25,782 nucleotides of DNA, taken from NCBI GenBank assembly GCA_012515455.1, contig JAAYYJ010000170.1, forward strand, positions 1 to 25,782, written 5' to 3'. Made by a program: the position numbers and the translations under genes. Below are positions 16,057 through 24,934 of the stretch, piece after piece. Below the pieces are notes generated by a model. It did no database searches and was not told the origin of the DNA. It saw nothing but the letters and a program-made list of their open reading frames with translations. Origin of the DNA: Oligosphaeraceae bacterium. Its GTDB lineage: Bacteria; Verrucomicrobiota; Lentisphaeria; Oligosphaerales; Oligosphaeraceae. Within the stretch, counting starts at the first letter, position 1, and every line of letters begins with the position of its first letter.

Positions 16057-16362
16057 ACTTGTCAATTCCTCCTGTCTGACTCTGAGACTCACCCCGGACA
16101 AAAACACGGTCCACAGTTGCACCCGTCAGCTTGGCAGGATATAATAATGCGGTGCGAGCACCAGCATTACCCCCGCCAGCGAGCATAACAATGCTTCAAT
16201 TTACGCTGGGTTCGGCAGAAATCAACTCACGGGGCGGTTTTTCCTCCAGAAAAGCCGGGTGCGGGCACTTCCGGCCGGCGGCAGGGGGCGGCGACCTGGG
16301 ATCAAATCTCCCCTCCCGGCCCAGGCTGTCGCAGGGCAAATTCACAACCAAGGCAGAGAGCG
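16057..16362. other. Divergent intergenic region between DUF4838 and GH106-like genes
   Basis: No gene is supported. The region carries the ribosome site of the minus-strand DUF4838 gene, a plus-strand promoter at 16117-16145, and a leader of about 215 bases before the next gene. Any minus-strand promoter would overlap the same TATAATAAT stretch. No copy of the repeat module is seen here. Confidence 0.6.
16117..16145 (+). promoter_or_regulatory. Sigma-70-type promoter for the GH106-like gene
   Basis: TTGCAC (16117-16122) and a perfect TATAAT (16140-16145) are separated by 17 bases. Transcription would begin near 16152 and leave a leader of about 210 bases before 16363. Confidence 0.6.
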
Positions 16363-19221
16363 ATGTTTGATGTGCATGAGTTCCGGTCTCCCGGCGAGCA
16401 ATTCCGGGGGGTGGATTTTTGGATGCTGAACGATGCGCTGGACGACGACAGCCTGCGTTTTCAGTTGCGCCAAATGCGCCAGCAGGGGGTCAGCAGCTTT
16501 ATTGCCCGGACCTACATCGGCCTGAAATCCGACTATCCCGGCCCTGGTTTCAAGGCAAAGCTGCGCACGGTGGTGGAAACTGCGCGCGAGCTCGGCCTGA
16601 AAATCTATCTTCAGGCAGGCTATATGCCTGAAGCGGTGGTTGGTTTGCCCCCGGAGTATGCGGCCTCATATGTGGAGGAAAAGGACGGCCGATACACGCT
16701 CGAACGCACCGAAATCTATGTCGACATGCTTAATCCTGAGGCAGTGCGCTGCTACTTGCGCCAGGCGTATGAAGAGATGTGGGCGGAATTCGCCCCGGAA
16801 TTCGGCCGGACCATCCTGTCGGTGTGGGTCGATGAGCCGAACTACAGCAAAACCGGCGTGCCCTGGACCGCGGCCCTGGGGGAGAAATTCCGCGCCCGTT
16901 CTGGCAGCGAGGTCGATTTTGCCGCACTCTTCCATGATACGCCCGGCTGCAGCGAAGTGCGCTACCACTATTGGAACTGCGTGGTCGAGCTGCTGCGCGA
17001 CGCCTATTTCAAACAAGTACGCGACTGGTGCCATGAGCACCACTTGCTGTTCAGCGGGCATTTGATGGGCGAAGCAACCTTCCATGCCAATTTTGCCCGC
17101 GGGGCGGCGATGATGCCTTTCTACCGCTACTTCGATGTGCCCGGCATTGACCACCTGACTGCGGATTTGCCATTCCGGGATTCGCCCTTGCCGCGCTGGG
17201 GGGCCTCTCCGGTTTATGATCCCGATCTCTACATCACGCCGCTGCAATGCGCTTCCGCCGCGCATCAGGCCGGCTGTAAGTTCATGCTGGCGGAAATGTA
17301 CGGCGTGAGTTCTGAAAACCTGGCCTTGCGGGATCAGAAGTCGATGTTCGAGAACTTCGCCGTGTTCGGGGTCAACGTCCGTTCGGTGCATGGCTACTTC
17401 TACAGCCTGCGCGGTCGGGGCAAACGCGCATATCCGCCGCACGTCGGCTACTACCAGCCCTACTGGGAGCACTACCGGAAGTTGACCGACGAGTGCGCCC
17501 GCACCGCGTATTTCATCACCCAGGGCGAGGTGGTCGCGCCAGTGCTGGTGCTGCTGCCCTGGAACACCGCTGCCACCCTCTACGCCCGCGGCGAAACAGG
17601 TGGCGATGGCATTCCCGCGCTGCGGGCTTTGGAGAATCTTTTTCTCAACCTGATAGTCAGGCTCGTGCACGGCCAGGTCGCGTTTGAATTAGGCGATGAG
17701 TTTGTCATTGCCGATACCGGAGCAATAGAGAACGGCCGCTTCCGCGTCGGTTGCGCGACCTACTCCGCGGTGGTGCTGCCCTGGGCGAGCAAGCTCGCTG
17801 ATTCGACGTTGCAGCTGTTGAGCCGTTTCGCCTCCACCGGTGGTGCGGTTTTTGCTCTCGGGGACACTCCCTGCCCAGAAGCGCAACTGCTCGCCGGGGC
17901 GGACCTCTTATTGACCGCCCTCGAGCCGTTCCGGGAATTCAAGTTCGACAGTGATCACCCTGCCGCCTTGCAAATCCGGCATCAGCGCGAAGAGACCGGC
18001 CTGGAGCTGTTTTTTGTCTTCAACTCCGACTGCAGCAGCACCCATACGGTCACCCCCGATCGTCCCTGCGCCGAGGTGCTTTCCGACGGGACCTGCCGCA
18101 GCGCCGCGACCTTCCTCCTCCAGCCGGGCAGCGGCCTCCGTCTGATCACCCGGGTCGCGGCACCGGCCACACCGGCCACACCGGCGCCGCGGCTGTGCCA
18201 CCATTTGTGCCTGCCCGACCAGTGGCAGGTGGTGCGGCGCTCGCCGAATGCGCTGGTGCTGGAGTTCGCCCGTTTCCGCCGCGAAAACGACTCTGAGTTC
18301 TCACCCGATTATCCGATACTGGCGATCCACGATATGCTGACTGCGGAACAGTACCACGGCCAGCTGACCTTGCGTTTTGAGATTAATTGCGCCTGCCCTT
18401 TTGCCGGCACCTCCCTGGCCCTGGAAAATCCGTCCCGCCAGCAGATCAGCCTCAACGGGGAAGCCGTATCCAACCAGCCAATGGGATGCTTCAGAGCACG
18501 CGAATTCGAAACCATCACACTGCCTGAACTCAAAGCCGGGCAGAATATCTTGACCCTGACGCTCGATTTCTCGCCCTTGGAACAAACCCGGCACGTCCTC
18601 ACCGAGCTGTTCGCCAACCTGCGCGGGGTGGAGCTCGAAGCGCCGTTTCTGCTTGGCGATTTCGGGGTTTTTTCGCACCGCGAGCCGAGCCGCACCAATT
18701 GCGTACGGATGAGCCGGCATTTCCATCTCGCCCCGGCGGTGCAGGAGGTGGGCGGGGAGCTGATCGACCGCGGCTTCCCCTTCTTCGCTGGGACGCTGTG
18801 CCTGCGGCAGAGCTTCACGCTGGAGCGAGACTGCACCCGCGCGGTGCTGCAGATCGACCACTTCAACGCCGCCGCCGGCACGGTCTTTTTGAACGGCGTG
18901 GAACAGGCAGTGCTCGCCTGGCACCCCTATCAGGCAATGCTCACCGGTTTGCGCTCCGGTGAGAATATCCTGGAGCTGGAGCTGTGCAACAGCCTGCGCA
19001 ACTTGCTCGGTCCCTCGCATCGCCCCGATGGCGAGTTCGGCAGCTGCTTTGGCGGCTACGGGCATCCCAACAAGAACTGGATCGGTGCGGTCGATAACCA
19101 GGGCAGGAAGATTGCCGAATGGTACAACCACCGGACCCCGGATACCCAGGCCTGGTGCGAAGGATATTTGCAGGTGCACTTCGGGGTGGCCGGAATTTCA
19201 GTTTCCTGGGAGGAAAATTGA
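16363..19221 (+). CDS. GH106-like glycoside hydrolase, cytoplasmic
   Basis: The 952-residue protein has no signal peptide. Residues 10-370 read as a TIM-barrel hydrolase of the GH106/alpha-L-rhamnosidase-like group: FRGVDFWMLNDALDDDSLRFQLRQM, then LSVWVDEPNY (Asp157-Glu158, a likely catalytic or binding pair), FSGHLMGE and PGIDHLTADL. Residues about 385-500 (VVAPVLVLLPWNTAATLYARG, YSAVVLPWA, GGAVFALGDTP) resemble the GATase-like domain that often follows this barrel. A Pro-Ala-Thr linker near 602-608 is encoded by a short tandem repeat. The C-terminal 300 residues form jelly-roll-like sugar-binding regions. It would finish breakdown of imported oligosaccharides; rhamnosidase activity is only a possibility. 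An AAGG/AGAG ribosome site precedes the ATG. Confidence 0.68.
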   Translation: MFDVHEFRSPGEQFRGVDFWMLNDALDDDSLRFQLRQMRQQGVSSFIARTYIGLKSDYPGPGFKAKLRTVVETARELGLKIYLQAGYMPEAVVGLPPEYAASYVEEKDGRYTLERTEIYVDMLNPEAVRCYLRQAYEEMWAEFAPEFGRTILSVWVDEPNYSKTGVPWTAALGEKFRARSGSEVDFAALFHDTPGCSEVRYHYWNCVVELLRDAYFKQVRDWCHEHHLLFSGHLMGEATFHANFARGAAMMPFYRYFDVPGIDHLTADLPFRDSPLPRWGASPVYDPDLYITPLQCASAAHQAGCKFMLAEMYGVSSENLALRDQKSMFENFAVFGVNVRSVHGYFYSLRGRGKRAYPPHVGYYQPYWEHYRKLTDECARTAYFITQGEVVAPVLVLLPWNTAATLYARGETGGDGIPALRALENLFLNLIVRLVHGQVAFELGDEFVIADTGAIENGRFRVGCATYSAVVLPWASKLADSTLQLLSRFASTGGAVFALGDTPCPEAQLLAGADLLLTALEPFREFKFDSDHPAALQIRHQREETGLELFFVFNSDCSSTHTVTPDRPCAEVLSDGTCRSAATFLLQPGSGLRLITRVAAPATPATPAPRLCHHLCLPDQWQVVRRSPNALVLEFARFRRENDSEFSPDYPILAIHDMLTAEQYHGQLTLRFEINCACPFAGTSLALENPSRQQISLNGEAVSNQPMGCFRAREFETITLPELKAGQNILTLTLDFSPLEQTRHVLTELFANLRGVELEAPFLLGDFGVFSHREPSRTNCVRMSRHFHLAPAVQEVGGELIDRGFPFFAGTLCLRQSFTLERDCTRAVLQIDHFNAAAGTVFLNGVEQAVLAWHPYQAMLTGLRSGENILELELCNSLRNLLGPSHRPDGEFGSCFGGYGHPNKNWIGAVDNQGRKIAEWYNHRTPDTQAWCEGYLQVHFGVAGISVSWEEN

Positions 19222-19277
19222 CCGTGCGCCAGAGACTGCGGCCACGCGCGGATTTCCGTTCGGCCAGCAAACGCCGA

Positions 19278-19305
19278 TTGTATTTCCTGAATGCGCTGGT
19301 ATACT
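19278..19305 (+). promoter_or_regulatory. Promoter of the kinase gene
   Basis: TTGTAT (19278-19283) and TATACT (19300-19305) are separated by 16 bases and lie about 65 bases before the kinase start at 19371. Confidence 0.55.
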
Positions 19306-19370
19306 AATCCCCAAACCGGCGTGAATCGATTACTTCTTTCCGCTTGGCCGGTTGCAGCCGAAAGGTCGCT

Positions 19371-21701
19371 ATGGACAAAAAGACTGACATGCGCTTGGAG
19401 AATGCTGCCGGAAACGCTCCTCCACCTGGGCAGCAGCAGCCCCCGGCCGCTCCACATACGACCGGGTCAAGCTTGCTGCGCACTGTCCGCATGACCACAC
19501 ACTGGGGCCGGCAGGAGAAACGGGAAATCCTGGAAGACCTGGTGGTCAATCCGGTTGCCGCAGATATTCCCACACAAGATATTGACACGGCCGTCAATCC
19601 GGAGATTGCCAAAGACCTGCCCCCTTTGCAACCCCATTATGAAAGCTTGAAAGTGCTGGCCCAAGGCAGCCAGGGGATCGTATCCATAGCCCTTGACAAG
19701 CAACTCGGTCGCCTGGTAGCCCTGAAGACCATGCACCGCGACCTCTCCAAAAATCCGCACGAAGTCAAGCTGTTTGTGGCCGAGGCGAAAATCACCGCCC
19801 AGCTCGATCACCCCGCGATTATTCCTCTGTATTCCCTGAACAGCGACGCAGCGGACTCCCTGCATCTGGCCATGAAGCTGGTGCGCGGCAAAACTCTGCG
19901 GGAATACCTGGAAAACATCATCTGCAACTATCGCCTGCAGGGCATCGATAAGTTTGATGAACACAGCTCACTGTTCAAGCGCCTGGGGCTATTTCTGAAA
20001 GTCTGCGAGGCAATCTCCTACGCTCACCACAGCAATGTCATCCATTGCGACCTGAAACCGGAAAACATTATGATCGGCGAATTTTCCGAGGTCTTTGTCA
20101 TGGACTGGGGCATCGCCAAGAAACTGGACCACGACGGCAGGGCACCGGCGACGGACTCAGACAATATGATTTCAGGCACACCGCGCTATCTTTCCCCGGA
20201 GACCATGTTCGGGGAACTCCTGGATGTGCGCTCCGACATCTTTTCCCTGGGACTGATTCTGCACGAGGTGGTAACCCTGAGCTTCGCAACCGCAGGCGAC
20301 ACCCCTGGCAGCATTATGAATCAGATCAAGGGCGGGCAGCTGGAGCCGGTGCAGCACGCCTTCGGGGTCGAGATTGCAGCAGACCTGGCCGCCATCATCC
20401 GCACTGCAACGGCCCATGCGCCGGACCAGCGCTACCAGACTGTCAGTGCTCTGGCCGATGACCTGAACCTCTTCATCCAAGGCCGCGAAGTGCAAGCCAA
20501 CCCCGACAACTGGTTTATGAAAATGGTGCGCGTCTGCCACCAGCACCGGGTCGGGGTATTTATCAGCCTGCTGCTGCTGTTGACCCTCTCCGCCTCGCTG
20601 TTCGCCCTGGTTATCCACCAGCAGCTGCTCTCCGCCAGAACCGCCAACTTCCGCTCCGAAATCATCAATGCTGCCAACAGCCACTGCACCAGCATCGCGA
20701 CCCAAATCGACCGCGTCGCCCTCAATATCGAAAATCTCGTCTCCGCGGCGGCGTCACAGGCTGCTTTTCTCCTGGATGAGAAGGAAGAAAATGCGGTCCT
20801 TGCCGACCTCCTCACCTACCACGACGGCGAGCCCGAAAAAATACCCGAGGACCTGCGCGATTCTCTGTTTTACCGTCAGCCCACCTCGCTGCAATATGGT
20901 CTATACAAGGGGGCGAAGGACACCCCGCCGGCGGTTCTGGAGCATGAGATTCGCATCTTGTCCCGGCTTCTCCCCTACTTCAAGCGGTCAATTCTGGTCA
21001 GTGCTCCCGGGACGGTTCTGCACCGCGAGACACTTCCCGCCTTGCAGGAGCAGATGCTGGCGGAAGGCATGCCGATGAAAAGCATGTTCTTGGGCACTCG
21101 CAACGGTTCCTATATGGTCTATCCCTGGCGCGACAACTACCGCAAGCCCTTTGATCCCAGGGTCAGACCCTGGTATCTCCTGGCCAGGGATGCCCACCGC
21201 CCGGTCTGGGGACGGCCTTATGTGGGAGCGGATATTTCCGCCGGCCTGTCCCTGCCCTGCTCTCAGCGCATCACCGGCGCGGACGGCGCCTTTTATGGAG
21301 TATTGGCCATGGATTGCACCTTCAATAAAATCACCAGCCTGATCCGCACTGCCGGCCCCCTGGCCAACCTGGCTGAAGAAGTCGCCCTCACTGATGCGGC
21401 CGGGCAGGTGATCATCAGCAGCAATTCGCCCTTCTTCGGCGCGGCGGCGGAAATTGAGCACCTCCCTGAAGTAGAACCGGAAATGCCGTACTTCGGGTCG
21501 CTGCAACTGCGTCAGACCATCCTTAACCGCAAATTCGGCTCACTGACCCAAAGCGAACAGGGACAGGATAAAATCTACTCCTTCGCGTTCCTGCCGACCT
21601 GGAACTGGTACCTGATCGTCAAAATAGACTTCAAGGCCCTCGCTAATCTGCAGGAAAGTCAGAGCCGGCGGGAACCGCATGCCCTTCATGCCCCTGAGTG
21701 A
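19371..21701 (+). CDS. Transmembrane Ser/Thr protein kinase with periplasmic Cache sensor
   Basis: The 776-residue protein begins with about 85 low-complexity residues. A Hanks-type kinase domain follows (about 95-370): glycine loop QGSQGIV, lysine Lys119 in VALKTM, catalytic loop HCDLKPEN with Asp227, Asp245 in VMDWGIAKK (a DWG in place of DFG, as in many planctomycete kinases), and SGTPRYLSPE. All ATP and catalytic residues are present. A single membrane helix lies at about 394-416. Residues about 425-765 form a periplasmic sensor resembling dCache (PWRDNYRKPFDPRVRPWYLLAR, GVLAMDCTFNKI, VALTDAAGQVII). The ligand is unknown. The ATG at 19371 has AAAGG 6 bases upstream. The downstream gene starts 169 bases later, without a visible terminator between. 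Confidence 0.9.
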   Translation: MDKKTDMRLENAAGNAPPPGQQQPPAAPHTTGSSLLRTVRMTTHWGRQEKREILEDLVVNPVAADIPTQDIDTAVNPEIAKDLPPLQPHYESLKVLAQGSQGIVSIALDKQLGRLVALKTMHRDLSKNPHEVKLFVAEAKITAQLDHPAIIPLYSLNSDAADSLHLAMKLVRGKTLREYLENIICNYRLQGIDKFDEHSSLFKRLGLFLKVCEAISYAHHSNVIHCDLKPENIMIGEFSEVFVMDWGIAKKLDHDGRAPATDSDNMISGTPRYLSPETMFGELLDVRSDIFSLGLILHEVVTLSFATAGDTPGSIMNQIKGGQLEPVQHAFGVEIAADLAAIIRTATAHAPDQRYQTVSALADDLNLFIQGREVQANPDNWFMKMVRVCHQHRVGVFISLLLLLTLSASLFALVIHQQLLSARTANFRSEIINAANSHCTSIATQIDRVALNIENLVSAAASQAAFLLDEKEENAVLADLLTYHDGEPEKIPEDLRDSLFYRQPTSLQYGLYKGAKDTPPAVLEHEIRILSRLLPYFKRSILVSAPGTVLHRETLPALQEQMLAEGMPMKSMFLGTRNGSYMVYPWRDNYRKPFDPRVRPWYLLARDAHRPVWGRPYVGADISAGLSLPCSQRITGADGAFYGVLAMDCTFNKITSLIRTAGPLANLAEEVALTDAAGQVIISSNSPFFGAAAEIEHLPEVEPEMPYFGSLQLRQTILNRKFGSLTQSEQGQDKIYSFAFLPTWNWYLIVKIDFKALANLQESQSRREPHALHAPE

Positions 21702-21870
21702 AAGCAACGCGGCAAGGCAGCCAGGGAAACTCCGGGGAAATGCCTCGGTTGCGGCGCTGCCGCAGGCTACTGCCGGAGCCGACGGGGAACAGCGCTGGAG
21801 GCGGCAGGTCTAAAGCGGGTACTTGGGCCGGGTTGCTTGCCGGTCTGGCAGACGTTACAGGAGTGCAAAA

Positions 21871-23457
21871 ATGATCAGGTCAATTAAACCGCGCCACGGT
21901 TCCAGGTTACGGCCCGGGTTTGCCCCGGGCAGCGGGCGCAATCTCAGCACCTGTCTGCTGACTTGCACCCGGGGGTGGTTTTTTTTCATACTTCTTACAG
22001 GATGTACAGTCATGAGCAGCAACGAACCGACGCATACTCAACCGGCGCAGTCGCCTTATGGCCCGCTGAACGACCTGGAGCGGGAAGTGATCCTGAACCA
22101 GGGCACCGAACGGCCGGGTACCGGCAAATATGCCCTCAGCACCAGCCGCGGCGTGTACGCCTGCCGGAACTGCGGTGCGCCACTCTATACCGCAGATGAC
22201 AAATTCGCCTCCGGCTGCGGCTGGCCAGCCTTCGAGGACGAAGTCCCCGGGCAGATCAAACACTCGCTGGACGCCGACGGCCAACGTACGGAAATCAGCT
22301 GCGCGAAATGCGGCGGGCACCTGGGGCACGTCTTCACGGGCGAAGGGCTGACCGCAAAAAATCTCCGCCATTGCGTTAATTCTGTTTCCATCGTCCTGGA
22401 AGCAGATGACAGCCCGCGCCTGCGCCGGGCCATATTTGCGGGCGGATGCTTCTGGGGCGTAGAAGCGCTACTGGAACAGCAGCCGGGGGTGCTGGCGGCA
22501 GTCAGCGGCTACACCGGCGGCAGCGTGGACTATCCCAGCTACCGCCAGGTCTGCAGCGGCGATACCGGCCATGCCGAAGCCGTGCAGGTGTTCTTTGACC
22601 CGGCCCAGACCAGCTACCTCAAGCTCTGCCGCTATTTTCTGGAAATCCATGACCCGACCCAGGATGAGCGCCAGGGTCCTGATCTCGGCCCGCAGTACCG
22701 CTCCGCTATTTTCCCTCTCGATGCTGAACAGCGGCGCACTGCCACCGCACTGCTGGCACTGCTCAGACGCAAGGGCCTGGCGGTGCAGACCAGCCTGGAA
22801 GAGCCGGGGCGCTTCTGGAATGCCGAGAAATATCACCAGGACTACTACGCCGGAAACGGCAAAAAACCGTACTGCCATGCCTGGCAGAGACGCTTCGCAG
22901 AGGAAGAAATCAAGGCTCTGTCCGCCGAACTGGCCGCCCCCGTAGAACCGGATCAGGACAACCGCAGCCAGACGGTTTATGATTTTATGGTCCAGACTGC
23001 CGACGGCAGTACGGAATCATTGAGCAAGTACCGGGGCAAGGTGCTGCTGATCGTCAACACCGCCAGCAACTGCGGCTTCACTCCCCAATACCAGGGATTG
23101 CAGGAATTATACCAGAAATACCTGGAGCGGGGGCTGGTGGTTTTGGGATTCCCCTGCAATCAGTTCAAAGCCCAGGAGCCAGGCAGCAATACGGAAATCC
23201 AGGAATTCTGCCGCCTGAATTACGGGGTGAGCTTCCCCGTCTATGCCAAAATCGAGGTCAACGGCGATAATGCGCACCCGCTGTATAAATACCTGAAAGC
23301 GCAAAAGACCGGTGTGCTGGGACAGGCCATTAAATGGAATTTCAGTAAATTCCTGGTCGGTGCCGACGGGAAGGTGATCGACCGTTATGCGCCGACCACC
23401 AAACCGGCCAGCCTCGAAGCCGATATCGAGGCGGCTTTGGCAGCGGCGACTCCCTGA
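21871..23457 (+). CDS. MsrB-MsrA-glutathione peroxidase triple fusion
   Basis: The 528-residue protein joins three antioxidant enzymes. Residues about 60-180 are methionine-R-sulfoxide reductase B, with zinc cysteine pairs (CRNCG, CAKCG) and the catalytic Cys168 in RHCVNS. Residues about 188-350 are MsrA, with Cys193 in GGCFWG, then SGYTGG, GDTGHAE and KYHQDYY. Residues about 365-525 are a glutathione peroxidase with Cys401 in NTASNCGFTPQY instead of selenocysteine, plus FPCNQF and WNFSKFLV. The N-terminus ends in FILLTGC, a possible lipobox, which would put the enzyme in the envelope. The ATG at 21871 has AGGAG 7 bases upstream. A second ATG at 22012 has AGGA 9 bases upstream and would give a cytoplasmic form. 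MsrA-MsrB fusions are well known; adding a peroxidase is unusual. Confidence 0.92.
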   Translation: MIRSIKPRHGSRLRPGFAPGSGRNLSTCLLTCTRGWFFFILLTGCTVMSSNEPTHTQPAQSPYGPLNDLEREVILNQGTERPGTGKYALSTSRGVYACRNCGAPLYTADDKFASGCGWPAFEDEVPGQIKHSLDADGQRTEISCAKCGGHLGHVFTGEGLTAKNLRHCVNSVSIVLEADDSPRLRRAIFAGGCFWGVEALLEQQPGVLAAVSGYTGGSVDYPSYRQVCSGDTGHAEAVQVFFDPAQTSYLKLCRYFLEIHDPTQDERQGPDLGPQYRSAIFPLDAEQRRTATALLALLRRKGLAVQTSLEEPGRFWNAEKYHQDYYAGNGKKPYCHAWQRRFAEEEIKALSAELAAPVEPDQDNRSQTVYDFMVQTADGSTESLSKYRGKVLLIVNTASNCGFTPQYQGLQELYQKYLERGLVVLGFPCNQFKAQEPGSNTEIQEFCRLNYGVSFPVYAKIEVNGDNAHPLYKYLKAQKTGVLGQAIKWNFSKFLVGADGKVIDRYAPTTKPASLEADIEAALAAATP

Positions 23458-23504
23458 ACCACGGCAGATTTTCGCTCCCGGAGTCTCCAACCGCTGAACG
23501 CGAT

Positions 23505-23532
23505 TTGACTTCCGGCAAATGCTGGCTATAAT
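23505..23532 (+). promoter_or_regulatory. Promoter of the M24-fold gene
   Basis: TTGACT (23505-23510) and a perfect TATAAT (23527-23532) are 16 bases apart and lie 62 bases before the start at 23595, so this gene is probably transcribed independently of the fusion gene. Confidence 0.75.
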
Positions 23533-23594
23533 ATCCGTTGTGCTTATATGCCGAAACCGCATAACGTAACCACCCAAAACCCAGGAACAAAGAA

Positions 23595-24764
23595 ATGGCA
23601 GTGACAATCCCGAAAGCAGAATATTTCGAGCGCATCAGCAAGCTGCAATCCGGCATGAAGAGCGCCGGCTTCGATGCCGTGCTGGTGCACGGCATGGAAT
23701 CAGATTGCGGCTCCGTGCGGTACCTCTCAGAGTACTGGCCGACCTTTGAGGCCGCCGCAGTGCTGGTGCCTGCTGCCGGCGAGGCGATGCTGCTGGTGGG
23801 GCCGGAAAGCGGTCTCTATGCCGCTGGACGCAGCGTACTGCCCAAAATTGAGATGATGCTGGAATACCGCGAATCCGCCGACCCTGAATACCCGGGTCTG
23901 AAAGTTGCTTCCTTCCAGGACGTGTTCAAGAAGGCTCTGGGCGGTAAAACCCTGCGCAAGCTGGGCCTGATCAGCTATTCCATCACTCCGGTGCATATCT
24001 GGAAGAGCCTGTGCAGCAACTTCCCGGAAGCCGAGATCATTCCTGCGGACTTCCTGATCCGCGAGCTGCGCACCTACAAGAGCGATGCGGAAATCGCCTG
24101 CATGCGCAAAGCCTATGAAATTGGCGAGCTGGCCATTGATGCGATTCTGGCCGAGGTCAAGCCCGGCATGACTGAACTGCAAGTCACCGGCATCGCCCAG
24201 CGTGAGATGTACAAGTACGGTGCGGAATATGAAGGCCACGCGCTATATACCTTCTGCGGCCCGAACACCTGCAACGCCATCTCCCGGCCCACCCACAACC
24301 TGATTATCCCCAATGAGGTCATCCAGCTGAATATCGGTGCCAGAGTTTGCGGCTATACCTCCAGCATCGGACTGCCCTTCTCCATCGGGCCGCTGCCGGC
24401 TGACAAACGCCGGCTGGTCGAATTCGGCTTGAAAGCCCACTTGAAGACCTTCGAACTGCTCAAAGGCGGCAAGAAATCCGGTGATGTGGTGCGTGAATAC
24501 GAGGAGTGGGTCAAGTCCCAGGGCTTTGACAAGTACATGCTCTACGGCCCCTGCCACAGTATCGGCATGATGGAAGTAGAATATCCCTGGTTGGAGTCGA
24601 CCTCGACATACACCCTGAAGAAGAATATGACCTACCAGGTGGATACATTCTTCTATGACGGCAACCGCTTCGGACTGCGCTGGGAAAACGGCGCCCGGAT
24701 CACCGATGACGGCGTGGAATGGATGTCCTCCAAGCATGCAAAATATACTGAACTGCCGCTGTAA
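23595..24764 (+). CDS. M24 (Xaa-Pro peptidase/creatinase) family protein lacking metal ligands
   Basis: The 389-residue protein has the two-domain layout of the M24 family: a creatinase-type N-terminal domain (about 10-150) and a pita-bread domain (about 165-389) with ELRTYKSDAEIACMRKA at its start. The metal-binding Asp of active peptidases is Asn246 in LNIGARVCGY, and the second Asp is Ser256/257. His321 in GPCHSIGMMEVE and the Glu in RWENGARIT remain, while the intervening Glu appears as Asp in YQVDTFFYDG. Metal-dependent proline peptidase activity therefore seems doubtful; a creatinase-like hydrolase or a binding protein is possible. AGGA lies 9 bases before the ATG. A strong terminator follows the stop at 24764. 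Confidence 0.85.
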   Translation: MAVTIPKAEYFERISKLQSGMKSAGFDAVLVHGMESDCGSVRYLSEYWPTFEAAAVLVPAAGEAMLLVGPESGLYAAGRSVLPKIEMMLEYRESADPEYPGLKVASFQDVFKKALGGKTLRKLGLISYSITPVHIWKSLCSNFPEAEIIPADFLIRELRTYKSDAEIACMRKAYEIGELAIDAILAEVKPGMTELQVTGIAQREMYKYGAEYEGHALYTFCGPNTCNAISRPTHNLIIPNEVIQLNIGARVCGYTSSIGLPFSIGPLPADKRRLVEFGLKAHLKTFELLKGGKKSGDVVREYEEWVKSQGFDKYMLYGPCHSIGMMEVEYPWLESTSTYTLKKNMTYQVDTFFYDGNRFGLRWENGARITDDGVEWMSSKHAKYTELPL

Positions 24765-24781
24765 AACCATCGCCTGAAACC

Positions 24782-24822
24782 AAGGCGCGAAGAGCAGAAT
24801 TTCGCTCTTCGCGCCTTTTTTG
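24782..24822 (+). terminator. Strong rho-independent terminator after the M24-fold gene
   Basis: AAGGCGCGAAGAGC (24782-24795) pairs perfectly over 14 bp with GCTCTTCGCGCCTT (24804-24817) around an 8-base loop, followed by a T run. Confidence 0.95.
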
Positions 24823-24878
24823 TCTGCAAAACCAGCGGCAAGGCAGACAAGCGCTGCCATTCCGCCCAAGCGGCAAAT

Positions 24879-24915
24879 AGCCTCCCTCCCCGGCGAATTT
24901 TCCGGCCGGGAGGCT
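24879..24915 (-). terminator. Hairpin downstream of lpxD
   Basis: AGCCTCCC pairs with GGGAGGCT over 8 bp, with further GC pairs inside. It lies 19 bases past the lpxD stop on the minus strand. The T run is poor, so it may protect the 3' end or end transcription only together with the terminator beyond it. Confidence 0.5.
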
Positions 24916-24934
24916 GCGCTTCCTATCCGCGGCG

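Noticed and set aside
14488..16188. 566-residue open frame opposite the second DUF4838 gene
   Set aside because: Antisense shadow; it also runs across the opposite gene's signal peptide and upstream region.
16131..16370. 79-residue plus-strand frame in the divergent region
   Set aside because: It overlaps the promoter and the start of the GH106-like gene, lacks an ATG and has no family pattern.
18161..18190. Tandem CCGGCCACA repeat as a possible CRISPR or regulatory repeat
   Set aside because: It lies inside a coding frame and encodes a Pro-Ala-Thr interdomain linker; only about two copies are present.
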